A stretch of DNA of 64,000 bases from Luteibaculum sp964627445. GTDB taxonomy: Bacteria; Bacteroidota; Bacteroidia; Flavobacteriales_D; Luteibaculaceae. Every line of letters starts with the position of its first letter. Position 1 is the first letter of the stretch. A program made the translations under genes and the position numbers. Where the stretch lies: NCBI GenBank assembly GCA_964627445.1, contig CAZVJF010000005.1:186001-250000 (forward strand). The letters run 5' to 3'. The notes under the pieces were generated by a model that did not search any database, had not been told where the DNA came from, and was given only the letters and a program-made list of their open reading frames with translations. Below, one piece after another: positions 44,451-53,491 of the stretch.

Positions 44451-44921
44451 ATGTATATGATCGCTGCTGTATTTTCCTGCGTCTCTTCTTTTTTCATTGG
44501 CACTGCTGACTTTAAAAGTAGATCGGTGCGTTTGCTTTGGTTCTTATGTCTTTTTGCAGGGCTAGCAGTTTGGTCGTTTTTACACTATGGTTATCCAGAT
44601 TTCCTTTACTATACGGGTATAAACTGGTTTATCGTTCTGCTATACATAGCAACGCTAAAAGGGTATCTATATCTTAAATATGGCTCCCAAGCGATTCTCC
44701 TGGATACCTTTCTCGGAAAAGGAGATGTTATCATGCTTTTGGCGATTGCCCCCTTACTACCTCATGTAGGGTTTATCGTTTTTGTAACCGCATCTGCTAT
44801 CATTGGTCTGCTACTTCATTTTTTTTATTACCGCTCACGGCAGCAAACGCTTATTCCTTTGGCCGGCATTCAGGCCTGGATGGTTATACCAACCATAGCA
44901 TACCGGATACTCTTTACCTAA
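44451..44921 (+). CDS. A24-family prepilin peptidase (short form)
   Basis: 156 residues with about five or six membrane segments. The two aspartates of the GxGD aspartic proteases are present: Asp20 in GTADFKSRS and Asp92 in GKGDVIML. It lacks the N-terminal methyltransferase/zinc region of PilD/GspO, so it resembles compact TadV/FlaK-type enzymes. It would remove the leaders of the operon's pseudopilins at the cytoplasmic face of the inner membrane. It lies 11 bp after the pilin gene. The odd cleavage sites of these pilins may match its specificity. Confidence 0.85.
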   Translation: MYMIAAVFSCVSSFFIGTADFKSRSVRLLWFLCLFAGLAVWSFLHYGYPDFLYYTGINWFIVLLYIATLKGYLYLKYGSQAILLDTFLGKGDVIMLLAIAPLLPHVGFIVFVTASAIIGLLLHFFYYRSRQQTLIPLAGIQAWMVIPTIAYRILFT

Positions 44922-44931
44922 GGAATCTTCC

Positions 44932-46347
44932 ATGGATATTGAACCCGACATATTAAACTTAGTAACAAATGAACAGGCTTGGCACTATGAGATTATTCCA
45001 TGCCAAGAACTGGACAATGTTATTAAAGTCTTAGCTAGTACGAAACCCGATGATTTGACACTCCAAGAATTGGAGTTTTTATTTGAAAAAGGGGTCGCAG
45101 TTTCGCTTATTGAGGAAACGGAACTCAAAACATATTTAAGCAAATTCTATCGCAGAAATAATCGCATTCAATCCATCGACTTTGGCAGTCTTTCGTCTGA
45201 GGGATTCTTGGAAGCTGTTTTAAAAGAGGGTTTGGAATTGGATGCCAGCGACATCCACATAGAGACCTACGAAAGCAAAGCGCGTGTTAGAATGCGCATT
45301 GATGGAATTCTCATCGAGAGACACCCTTTACCAAAAGACCAATATCCTGCCTTAATAAACAAAATTAAGATCATGGCAGCGCTGGATATTTCTGAAAAGC
45401 GTTTGCCACAAGACGGTCGCATTCACGCCAAGCAACTGGGTGGTTTTGCGGATATCCGTGTTTCAGTTATTCCTACATTACATGGCGAGAAAATAGTGCT
45501 ACGCTATCTAAAATCGGATGCCTCGCACCTTACCCTGGAAAATATTGGACTTACCTATGCGGCCTACCACAAGGCCATTCAAAAACCCAATGGAATAATC
45601 TTGGTGAGTGGCCCCACAGGATCGGGAAAAACCACAAGCCTGTACGCTACCCTTAAGCTGCTTAACGAGGAGAAACGCAACATTCTAACTATTGAAGATC
45701 CTATTGAATATACATTACCTGGTATTAATCAAGTACAACTAAAGGAATCTATAGGACTCAGCTTTAGCGTGGCATTAAAAAGCTTTTTGAGACAGGACCC
45801 CGATGTAATTATGGTTGGTGAAATTCGGGATTCTGAAACTGCTGAAATGGCAATTCGTGCGGCACTCACCGGGCACTTAGTATTTTCTACCATACACACC
45901 AACTCTGCCATTGGCACTATTGACAGACTCATTGATATGGGCGTTCCACCCTTCCTCGTCTCCAATACCTTAAACCTGTCTGTAGCGCAGCGATTGGTGC
46001 GAACCTTATGTCCACATTGCAAAAAGGAATCTCCGGTAGCCTCGGTAAATGAAGCCTTAACTGACATGGGATTATCGCCCAACCACCTTGGCCAAGGAAA
46101 AATATTTGAACCCGTAGGATGTCATGAATGCCATTTCACAGGGTATGCCGGAAGAAAAGCTGTTTATGAAATCATGGAAGTGGGTCCAGAAGAGACAAGA
46201 GCGATCAAATCTGGAACTACCGAAGAAATACATAGCAAATTGGAATTAAATAAATCCCTTTTATGGCACGAAGCGTTGCGTCTTGTTACCGATGGCTACA
46301 CCTCCCTAACTGAAGTAACACCGCTTATCTTAGAAGGAATAAAATAA
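44932..46347 (+). CDS. gspE: GspE/PilB-type secretion ATPase
   Basis: 471 residues. It has a short N1E-like N-terminus, ASDIHIE, Walker A GPTGSGKTT (227-235), the Asp box EDPIEYTLPGINQVQ, Walker B-region DPDVIMVGEIRDSETAEM, the His box FSTIHTNSA, and a four-Cys zinc site (CPHCKK and CHECHFTGYAGRKAVYE). This is a hexameric AAA-like ATPase on the cytoplasmic face that drives pseudopilus assembly. The Cys4 motif and length agree with GspE/PilB rather than PilT. Its stop shares one base with the start of the secretin gene. Confidence 0.95.
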   Translation: MDIEPDILNLVTNEQAWHYEIIPCQELDNVIKVLASTKPDDLTLQELEFLFEKGVAVSLIEETELKTYLSKFYRRNNRIQSIDFGSLSSEGFLEAVLKEGLELDASDIHIETYESKARVRMRIDGILIERHPLPKDQYPALINKIKIMAALDISEKRLPQDGRIHAKQLGGFADIRVSVIPTLHGEKIVLRYLKSDASHLTLENIGLTYAAYHKAIQKPNGIILVSGPTGSGKTTSLYATLKLLNEEKRNILTIEDPIEYTLPGINQVQLKESIGLSFSVALKSFLRQDPDVIMVGEIRDSETAEMAIRAALTGHLVFSTIHTNSAIGTIDRLIDMGVPPFLVSNTLNLSVAQRLVRTLCPHCKKESPVASVNEALTDMGLSPNHLGQGKIFEPVGCHECHFTGYAGRKAVYEIMEVGPEETRAIKSGTTEEIHSKLELNKSLLWHEALRLVTDGYTSLTEVTPLILEGIK

Positions 46348-48251
46348 TGCGAATTACACTCTTTATACTATCAGTACTACTCACTTTGAGCGCACGGTGT
46401 CAAAGCTTAGATAACTTCTCCATAGAGACAAAGTTGGATTATTTAAGTTCTGAGTATCCTGGCTTGGAGGAGTTAAGCGAAATAAAAGTAAACCAGGTTG
46501 GTCTACGTGAGTTTATTACCGGTTTAGGCTCAAATCATCAAGTTAATCTTACCGTAGACCCTGAGGTACAAGAAACCATTTCTTATAACTTCAAAAAAGT
46601 TTCCGTATCCGATGTCATTCTCTTTGTGTGTAGGGAATATGATTTAACCTTAGAAGTTACAGGGTCCATTATCCATCTTAAAAAAAGGCCTATTCCACCA
46701 CCGCCTCCGCAACCAAAAAAGAAAAAAGTACTACCAAAAGTAAGCTTTATTGATTCTAGTGGCCTTGTAAGTTTAGACTTACGACAGGACACGCTTCAAA
46801 ATGTTCTGAAGGAAATATCCAGACTAAGTGAGATAAACGTAGTTACCAAACCGGAGTTTCAGGATAAGCAAATTACACTTTTTATCAACAACGAGACTGT
46901 TGAATCTGCATTGCATAAGATATCCTTTGTAGCCAATTTGGAGTTATTTAAAAGCGATGAATACGGCTATTATATTGAGGAACCTCCAAGAAAACCTATA
47001 GAAGATTATGCTGAAACCAGCAGGCTACGAGGATCGTCTGGCCTCAATAAGAAAAATGGCATCTGGTTTTCAGCCCGCACTGGTTTGCAATTTGATGTTG
47101 CTGCATCGGATATAACTTTTGTTGACCTACTAGACCACGTCTCTAATGAATTGGGGGTTACTTTTATAATGAAGGATAAACTAGAGGGAACTACATCATT
47201 TTATTTAGAAAACGTAACCTTTGAAGGTTTCCTTACTTTGATATTGGACGGTACTGCATACGGATTTACGAGATCGGATGATGTCTACATCATAGGAAAC
47301 GAAACAGAAGGACCGTTAAGAAAGAGCGAATTATTTAAACTAGAGAATAGAACTATTGAAAATTTACAGGAGCTAATTCCAAAATCTATGTTAGAAAATG
47401 TAGATATGGTAGAGTACCCTGATCTTAACGGTTTTATTTTAAGTGGTGGCAGCAATGATATTAGAAGGTTAAAATCCATATTAAGAGAACTAGACCAAGT
47501 GGTCCCGGTGATAAATATAGAGGTATTGATCGTGGACATCAATAAATCACGCTCTACTTCAGCTGGGATACGGGCTGGCATAGGAGGGGAAAATGTGCCC
47601 GCATCTACTACGGGAACGCTTTCACCCGGATTTGATTTCACGTTTAACAGCACGTCCGTTAACAACCTGGTTAACTCCTTTAATGGCTTGGGCGTAATTA
47701 ACATTGGTAAGGTAACCCCCGATTTTTACCTCAGCATGAGTGCGGCAGAATCCGATGGCCTTTTAAGTACTAAGTCTACCCCAAAATTAGCTACACTTAA
47801 TGGCCATGAAGCCAACTTGAGAATAGGCCGAACAGAGTACTATCTTGAAGTACAAAATAATATCATTGGGGCTCAAAATCCTACCGTTGCAACTTCTCAA
47901 AATTTCAAATCGGTCTCAGCCGACCTTTCAGTAACTATTAAACCCACTGCATCAAGTGATAATCAAGTGACCATGTCCATTGAAGTTTCTCAAAGTGACT
48001 TTACCGAGAGAATAAACGAGACTGCCCCACCAGGAACCGTTGATAGAACTTTTAGATCCATAATACGCGTAAAAGATGGTGAAATGGTTGTTTTAGGAGG
48101 CCTTGAAAATACTACAAAAGAGCGAACGGGTAGTGGCATTCCCTTCTTAAATCGGATACCAGTTCTTCGATGGATATTTGGTTATCGAACTAGTAAAAAA
48201 GAGAAATCAAGACTCAACATCTTTATTAAACCAACGGTGCAGTACCAATGA
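46347..48251 (+). CDS. gspD: Secretin, GspD/PilQ-like
   Basis: 634 residues with a signal peptide (ITLFILSVLLTLSARCQ). The N-terminal part has STN/N0-like repeats (about 50-100 and 145-195, SDVILFVCREYDLTLEV), a Pro-rich linker (RPIPPPPPQPKKKKV), and secretin N domains. The C-terminus (STKSTPKLATLNGHEANL, VVLGGLENTTKERTGSGIPF, RIPVLRWIFGYRTSKKEKSR) is the secretin channel. It would form the outer-membrane ring. No S-domain for a pilotin is obvious. It overlaps gspL-like by ATGA. The 'ring' domains match T2SS and T4P; the gene context favours T2SS. Confidence 0.94.
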   Translation: MRITLFILSVLLTLSARCQSLDNFSIETKLDYLSSEYPGLEELSEIKVNQVGLREFITGLGSNHQVNLTVDPEVQETISYNFKKVSVSDVILFVCREYDLTLEVTGSIIHLKKRPIPPPPPQPKKKKVLPKVSFIDSSGLVSLDLRQDTLQNVLKEISRLSEINVVTKPEFQDKQITLFINNETVESALHKISFVANLELFKSDEYGYYIEEPPRKPIEDYAETSRLRGSSGLNKKNGIWFSARTGLQFDVAASDITFVDLLDHVSNELGVTFIMKDKLEGTTSFYLENVTFEGFLTLILDGTAYGFTRSDDVYIIGNETEGPLRKSELFKLENRTIENLQELIPKSMLENVDMVEYPDLNGFILSGGSNDIRRLKSILRELDQVVPVINIEVLIVDINKSRSTSAGIRAGIGGENVPASTTGTLSPGFDFTFNSTSVNNLVNSFNGLGVINIGKVTPDFYLSMSAAESDGLLSTKSTPKLATLNGHEANLRIGRTEYYLEVQNNIIGAQNPTVATSQNFKSVSADLSVTIKPTASSDNQVTMSIEVSQSDFTERINETAPPGTVDRTFRSIIRVKDGEMVVLGGLENTTKERTGSGIPFLNRIPVLRWIFGYRTSKKEKSRLNIFIKPTVQYQ

Positions 48252-49423
48252 TAACAGGTAGTAACCCATCCTTCCTTCACTTTTACTCCAATAAGAGGCA
48301 GGTCTTAGGCGTCCATGTGCACCTAGAACAACATAGTAGGGCCTGTTTCATCTCCACCATAACACTGAATACGAAAAACCAAGTAATAGGCTGGAGAAAA
48401 AAGTCCTTTTCCGATTCACACGCCATTGGGCAATATTTAGACTCCCATACATACCCCATTGTTTTACTTATTACAGGTTTCGGAATCCTCACTAAGATCA
48501 CAGCGTCATCCCAATCATCAAAAATAGACAGTATAAATAATAACTCCGATTATTTAAGTACCGATACCCCCGTTTTTGATTCTAAAATAAACTCATACAT
48601 AAAGCAAACCTCATTCGAAAAAATTTGCACCGAAGTTTCTATTGACAAATCCAGACTTATAGGAGTGCACCTAGGCTTTGGCTCTACTTGCTTTGGCCTG
48701 GACAAAGAATCAGAAGATCAATTGAGTAACTCTTACATTGATATCTCACTTCAAAATAAACGTGTTCTTATCCAAAAGAAAGAGGAATTCAATTTTGGAC
48801 AAGCACTGCATGATGAAGACTTCTATAGTGGATTTTATGCTGTTACAGCAACTTGTCAATATTCTCTGGGCCTTCAATTCTCCCCAGAAATCATAGAGAA
48901 TAAAACAAAATATGACTCTTTTATAAAATCTTCATTCTATTTAAACACAGCAATAAAGACCATTCTTGCAATTCTTTTACTTACCGTGCTGTCTAACCTA
49001 TACTTCCGATATACCATTCCTAAAAAGCAATTAATTAACAAAAACATAGCTACCCAATACAATAAAAAAAATATAATTAACCAAGAGTATCTAGCACAAC
49101 GAACTTTGGTCCCAGAAAAATTCAATCCCCTACCCTATCACCTTTCAAAGGTGGTCGACACTTTAGCCATTTTAGTTCCCCCTAAGGTTACTATTAATTC
49201 TTTATCACTTCATCCAGAGGATAATACAGCTAGAGGAATAGCAGACATGTTTGAACTCACAGCCGCAAATATAACCGGACAAACCGATGACATTAATGCC
49301 TTAAACGAGTTCTTAGACGTACTGAACAAACAAGGCTTTATTGAGAAAACGAACTTAGGCAATCTACAGTCATACGATGATGCAATGACTTTCAAAATTT
49401 CCATATGGTTAAACGAAGATTAA
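48248..49423 (+). CDS. GspL-like assembly platform protein (PilM-PilN type)
   Basis: 391 residues. A soluble cytoplasmic N-terminal part (about 1-225) is a diverged actin-like/PilM-type domain by position (GVHVHLEQ, RLIGVHLGFGSTCFGL). One membrane helix follows (TAIKTILAILLLTVLSNLYF), then a periplasmic part (VPPKVTINSLSLHP, DDINALNEFLDVLNKQG) of the PilN/GspL ferredoxin-like kind. In T2SS, GspL binds GspE and GspM. I base the assignment on topology and gene order; sequence similarity is weak. Start overlaps gspD by 4 bp (ATGA). Confidence 0.72.
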   Translation: MITGSNPSFLHFYSNKRQVLGVHVHLEQHSRACFISTITLNTKNQVIGWRKKSFSDSHAIGQYLDSHTYPIVLLITGFGILTKITASSQSSKIDSINNNSDYLSTDTPVFDSKINSYIKQTSFEKICTEVSIDKSRLIGVHLGFGSTCFGLDKESEDQLSNSYIDISLQNKRVLIQKKEEFNFGQALHDEDFYSGFYAVTATCQYSLGLQFSPEIIENKTKYDSFIKSSFYLNTAIKTILAILLLTVLSNLYFRYTIPKKQLINKNIATQYNKKNIINQEYLAQRTLVPEKFNPLPYHLSKVVDTLAILVPPKVTINSLSLHPEDNTARGIADMFELTAANITGQTDDINALNEFLDVLNKQGFIEKTNLGNLQSYDDAMTFKISIWLNED

Positions 49424-49890
49424 ACATATTATCCATTACGGTTTTGTTTGGAGTGGTCATTGGTTATCTAACCATCAAGAAAACTTGGAAGCTGTACAAT
49501 CAATATGTGTCACTGAGCCAAAACCTACAAAGCGCACAATCATCACCAGCTGCGCTGAATCAAAACGGGCTTACACGAAATTTCAAACGGGCTCAACTTA
49601 ACCAAATACTACTCCAGACCATCTCCGATTCAAATCGTGAAATAGAAGTGATTTCATTTGATGAAGAGGCAATAGAAAATGTCGGCAAAAACAATATTGT
49701 AATAATAAAGATTGGGACAAAAGGTCAATTTCGAGATCTTTTATACTTAGCAAATCGGTTAGAGTTATTACATAAAACTAAAAACTACAACATTTGGTTA
49801 AGTAGCCTCAATTTTTTTAAACAAAACAAGTATGGACAAGAGTCAGATAAGATATACGGAGAATTCTATATTAAGTCCAGTTATAATTAG
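49405..49890 (+). CDS. GspM/PilO-like protein
   Basis: 161 residues: a short basic cytoplasmic tail, one membrane helix (ILSITVLFGVVIGYLTI), a helical stalk, then a small periplasmic domain (REIEVISFDEEAI, GQFRDLLYLANRLE). That is the shape of GspM/PilO, which pairs with GspL in the inner-membrane platform. It overlaps gspL-like by 19 bp and the downstream lipoprotein gene by 59 bp. Sequence identity to known GspM is not obvious, as is normal for this family. Confidence 0.7.
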   Translation: MVKRRLNILSITVLFGVVIGYLTIKKTWKLYNQYVSLSQNLQSAQSSPAALNQNGLTRNFKRAQLNQILLQTISDSNREIEVISFDEEAIENVGKNNIVIIKIGTKGQFRDLLYLANRLELLHKTKNYNIWLSSLNFFKQNKYGQESDKIYGEFYIKSSYN

Positions 49891-50797
49891 TCTTGTTATC
49901 CTTGCCGCATTACTCATTGGCTGCGATGATATTTTTGAAGAAGACCTAACAAACCAAAGCGTTGTGCTATTAAACCCTGTGGAGCAAGCCTCTTTAAAAA
50001 ATACCAATGTAAATTTCTTATGGGAGCAAATGGAAGGCGCCAACGCATATAACATACAATTGGTTAAAGGAAGTTTCGCAATGCCCGAGGCCTACCTCTT
50101 AGATTCCACAGTCACCGATAATCGATACGAAATAGATTTGCTTGTAGGAAAATACGAATGGAAGGTAGCAGCATTAAATGCTTCAAGCATCTCAAAATAC
50201 ATCCAACGAACTTTCACTATTGACACCAGTGGCATAAGCGACCAAACAGTTACTGTTTACACTCCCGAGGACTCTAGCTATCAAAACACCTTGCATATTC
50301 AATGCAGTTGGCAACCATTGACCGATGCCTTATTCTATGAGATACAATTAGATCTTCTAGGTACAGATACCGTAACACTCACAAAACAACAATTGATAGC
50401 TACGGAAACACAGTTAAGTACTACTTACGAAGGATGGCACACATTTAAGGTTTTTGGATTAAGCGAAAATTTAAATCCCTCCATACCTACTACCCATAAA
50501 ATTCTAGTAGACACCACCACCCCTAAAAATTCTGTAATTACCTCTATACTAACCGATACCATAACCGATGAAACGCTTTTAATAGAGTGGGACCAATATT
50601 CCGATGTAGGCTCACCGATATATGATAGCATATTTCTATACAGCGACAGCGCTCTAATTACCGCTCAAAAAACAAACTTTGATTTTTACAGAACCCCCGC
50701 ACTACCAAAAGGTAACTTAAAATTTAAGATTGCAACCTATGATGTGGCAGGAAATCGGAGTGCGAATGAAGATAGCTTAGTTTTTGTAAAATCATGA
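49832..50797 (+). CDS. Fn3-like lipoprotein of the T2SS operon
   Basis: 321 residues. A signal with lipobox (LVILAALLIGC, Cys30) predicts a lipoprotein. The mature part holds about three Ig/Fn3-like beta repeats (VLLNPVEQASLKNTNVNFLW, TVYTPEDSSYQNTLHIQCSW, ETLLIEWDQYSDVG), each with the W-containing strand typical of Fn3-like carbohydrate- or protein-binding modules. It overlaps gspM-like by 59 bp and shares ATGA with the GspC-like gene. It does not match a standard T2SS part. It might be a secretin-associated pilotin-like factor, or a substrate-recognition component. Function is inferred from the operon. Confidence 0.75.
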   Translation: MDKSQIRYTENSILSPVIISLVILAALLIGCDDIFEEDLTNQSVVLLNPVEQASLKNTNVNFLWEQMEGANAYNIQLVKGSFAMPEAYLLDSTVTDNRYEIDLLVGKYEWKVAALNASSISKYIQRTFTIDTSGISDQTVTVYTPEDSSYQNTLHIQCSWQPLTDALFYEIQLDLLGTDTVTLTKQQLIATETQLSTTYEGWHTFKVFGLSENLNPSIPTTHKILVDTTTPKNSVITSILTDTITDETLLIEWDQYSDVGSPIYDSIFLYSDSALITAQKTNFDFYRTPALPKGNLKFKIATYDVAGNRSANEDSLVFVKS

Positions 50798-51321
50798 AAC
50801 GACTCCTTGATCTAAAATTGGTAAAGATAATTCTAATTGCTATCACTCTAGGGATTTGGATCATCATAGGGTACAAATTATTGTACCAACCAGAGCATGA
50901 TGAAAACCCAAAAATCAAAAGCACCGTATCGCACCAATATATTAAAACAGCAACTCCCAGGCTATATTCTGAGTTATCGAATTCCACACGAGATCCGTTT
51001 TACCCAAATTACACCAGAAGTCCCATACCGGTAAAAAAAACTATTCAACCGCGCATTTCAAAACCTCCCGTAAATAATTTCGTAGCCCCGAAAACCAAAA
51101 CATTTCAATGGCCAAAAATTAGCTATTCTGGAGTGCTAAGAAGCGCAAGTGGAGAAAACAACATAAGCGTTCTGTTGGTGATCAATGGAATAACAGGAAT
51201 TTACGAACCTAAAGATACACTGACCCCAAACTTGTTTATTAATACCGTAACCACCGACTCAATTCACATCCAACATATCACAATTAAAAAAGAAAGTAAA
51301 TGGTTAAAAATAGCGCAATAA
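50794..51321 (+). CDS. GspC/PilP-like periplasmic connector
   Basis: 175 residues: a membrane helix near the N-terminus (IILIAITLGIWIIIGYKLL), a Pro-rich linker, then a domain with RDPFYPNYT, ISYSGVLRSASGE, LLVINGITGIYEPKD and a final DSIHIQHITIKK strand. This is the HR domain layout of GspC and PilP, which links the inner-membrane platform to the secretin. Overlap with the lipoprotein gene is 4 bp and with the MORN-like gene is 22 bp. Confidence 0.75.
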   Translation: MKRLLDLKLVKIILIAITLGIWIIIGYKLLYQPEHDENPKIKSTVSHQYIKTATPRLYSELSNSTRDPFYPNYTRSPIPVKKTIQPRISKPPVNNFVAPKTKTFQWPKISYSGVLRSASGENNISVLLVINGITGIYEPKDTLTPNLFINTVTTDSIHIQHITIKKESKWLKIAQ

Positions 51322-51899
51322 TATTCAGTTTTCTACTGGCCCTACTACTTAATTTCCTCGCATTGCAGTGCTTTGCCCAAAAACATCCCGGTATAGTAAT
51401 TAAGTACAACGAGAAAACCATTTTGTGCAATTTGACGAGCAAGCAGGTAAAAAACTGTAATCCTGAGGTAGACTACTTCTGGTACAAGTCTCAAAGTATT
51501 CACCGGACTCAGGGGGGCTATTTTAATCAACTCCTTGATGGTCGGTGGATCTCAAGATATGCATCGGGCGATTTATTTGAGCAGGGGAAGCTAGATAAAG
51601 GTGTGAGAAATGGTCGCTGGATTACATGGCACGATAATGGAAAAATCATGTTCGTTAGAAACTACAAGAAAGGCAAAATATATGGGCCTTTTACCATTAA
51701 TGATTCCAATGGAGATTGTATTATGGAAGGATTTGTGGGCAAGAATTGCCTATACTCCACCACAGATGCCGCCAACAGAAACCTTCAGACCATCACTTCC
51801 GAGCCTTACGTTAAAGCAGCGTTTAACTACATAAAGCACCTAGAACAGTGCCTCACCAAACCACGTAAGTATAAATTCTTTAATTTATTTACCCGTTAA
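51300..51899 (+). CDS. Secreted MORN/YwqK-like repeat protein
   Basis: 199 residues with a signal peptide (FLLALLLNFLALQCFAQ). The middle part has MORN-type repeats (LLDGRWISRYASGDLFEQG, KGVRNGRWITWHDNGKIM, KKGKIYGPFTINDSNGD) of the YwqK kind. MORN-like repeats form flat beta sheets and mediate protein or lipid contact. YwqK proteins are often called antitoxins, but here the context is secretion, and the periplasmic signal argues for a machine-associated role. It overlaps the GspC-like gene by 22 bp and precedes the GspK-like gene by 10 bp. Confidence 0.75.
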   Translation: MVKNSAIIFSFLLALLLNFLALQCFAQKHPGIVIKYNEKTILCNLTSKQVKNCNPEVDYFWYKSQSIHRTQGGYFNQLLDGRWISRYASGDLFEQGKLDKGVRNGRWITWHDNGKIMFVRNYKKGKIYGPFTINDSNGDCIMEGFVGKNCLYSTTDAANRNLQTITSEPYVKAAFNYIKHLEQCLTKPRKYKFFNLFTR

Positions 51900-51909
51900 G
51901 TCCCATTCT

Positions 51910-53163
51910 TTGAAATCCGGTATTACAATTCATGCACTCGTTATTTCGGTCCTTATAGGGCTGCTTGCAACTTCGCTAATTCTTGCTGCACATTTATACC
52001 GAACCTATGCCCTTAAATCCTTCAAACAACTGGAGCTGTTAAATGAAATTGAGCAAAGCATTGTAACCCTAAATTCTGAATCTTTTGATAATCAAAACAA
52101 AACGCAAACGAGCCTTTCAAATAACTCAAATAAACTAGACATAAGTAAGCGCGTATGGGGTTGCTACTGGCTTTTAAATATTAACGCTTCGGGTGGCGCA
52201 GAAAAGCTCAAAAGAAATACCATTGTTGGAACCAACCTTACGGAGAAACTTGCGTATAACTTTTTTATCCCAAAATTGGAGAATGGAATTAAGCTTGTGG
52301 GTAAAAGCTCCTTAAAGGGTAAAATTGCAATACCCAAAAAGCAATTACGCAAAGGAATAATTGACACAATTCGTTTTGAAGGTGGACCGCTACATGAAGG
52401 GAGCATATATGCCTCCGTGAACCCAGATATGCCCATAAGTTTCAATCGTATAGCCCAAAAAAACATCAACTATCTTAATCAAGAGTTTACAGAAACTGAC
52501 AGCGTGGGCAACATTCGAGATCTGTTAACTACAGATTCTATCTACAATTCGTTTAACAACAAAACGCTAGTTTATTACACAACAAAGCCAACCATTTTAT
52601 TTGATAAAAAGATATACAACAACATCATCATTGTTGGTAAAAACAGGATTACCATTGATAGTTCCGTGCACATTTCAAACGCTATAGTAATTGCCAAAGA
52701 GATTTTTATCACATCGGGCTTTCATGGTAAAGTACAGCTTATTGCTACCAACAATCTGGTTATTGGAGATAGCGTCAACCTGGCATTTCCATCGTCAATT
52801 TGCCAGTTTACTGATGAACGCTACCTGGATCTTGGCCAAAGCATATCCATAGGTACTAATTTCAAGTTACAAGGCAATATCATACAAACCTCCAGCACAA
52901 CTAATAGCATTGCGGGAAATCTTGATATTCGCTCTTCGTGTAAACTTACCGGCTTTGTGTATACCCAGGGATCATTCCATATTCAAGGAAACGTGCATGG
53001 CTACTTCTATGGTAAGCGTCCACTGGTAATATATGGTGGCACCATGTACGCTAACCACCTATTGCACTTTAATGCATCACCATTCGACACCCCCGAATTA
53101 TATTCAGGACCGATATATGATCAATTAGCATCCCATACCCTTAAGCCCGCCCTATGGTTTTAA
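51910..53163 (+). CDS. GspK/PilX-like minor pilin with beta-helical domain
   Basis: 417 residues, likely starting at TTG 51910 (no in-frame ATG fits). The N-terminus KSGITIHALVISVLIGLLA is a pilin-type helix without Glu at +5, as in GspK. The rest is a large soluble part that ends in a beta-helix, bactofilin-like stretch (SIAGNLDIRSSCKLTGFVYT, GSFHIQGNVHGYFYG). GspK sits at the tip of the T2SS pseudopilus. The beta-helical tip is unlike the usual GspK fold, so GspK is by analogy only. Confidence 0.6.
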   Translation: MKSGITIHALVISVLIGLLATSLILAAHLYRTYALKSFKQLELLNEIEQSIVTLNSESFDNQNKTQTSLSNNSNKLDISKRVWGCYWLLNINASGGAEKLKRNTIVGTNLTEKLAYNFFIPKLENGIKLVGKSSLKGKIAIPKKQLRKGIIDTIRFEGGPLHEGSIYASVNPDMPISFNRIAQKNINYLNQEFTETDSVGNIRDLLTTDSIYNSFNNKTLVYYTTKPTILFDKKIYNNIIIVGKNRITIDSSVHISNAIVIAKEIFITSGFHGKVQLIATNNLVIGDSVNLAFPSSICQFTDERYLDLGQSISIGTNFKLQGNIIQTSSTTNSIAGNLDIRSSCKLTGFVYTQGSFHIQGNVHGYFYGKRPLVIYGGTMYANHLLHFNASPFDTPELYSGPIYDQLASHTLKPALWF

Positions 53164-53486
53164 GTAAGAAACTAAAAGCTGCAACCCTACTGGAATTGGT
53201 TACAGCCACTACCTTAATTGGTATTTCCTTTTTATCGGCCATCTCCCTTTATCTTAATATTATGGCAGGAGGAAGAAATAAACAGCTCCTTGAGGCCGAA
53301 ATACTATTTGATACGTATAAAAGTAAGTTGGTTAACCACGATATAAATAAACCAGAATACCAGCATAAAAACTATTTAATACGCATCCAACCCACTGAAG
53401 AAGAAGCCGCTTTCATTCGCTATGACATCCAAGTATCCACAGAGCAAGAAATACTTTTAACACGTCCTACTGTTATTATCAAGTAA
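53154..53486 (+). CDS. Minor pseudopilin, GspI-like
   Basis: 110 residues. The N-terminus KKLKAATLLELVTATTLIG has a basic leader and Glu at +5 if cleavage is between the two Ala residues, so -1 is Ala rather than Gly. The small C-terminal domain is beta-rich. Size and place suggest a minor pseudopilin of the GspI/GspH class. It overlaps the upstream gene by 10 bp. Confidence 0.75.
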   Translation: MVLSKKLKAATLLELVTATTLIGISFLSAISLYLNIMAGGRNKQLLEAEILFDTYKSKLVNHDINKPEYQHKNYLIRIQPTEEEAAFIRYDIQVSTEQEILLTRPTVIIK

Positions 53487-53491
53487 ATAGT

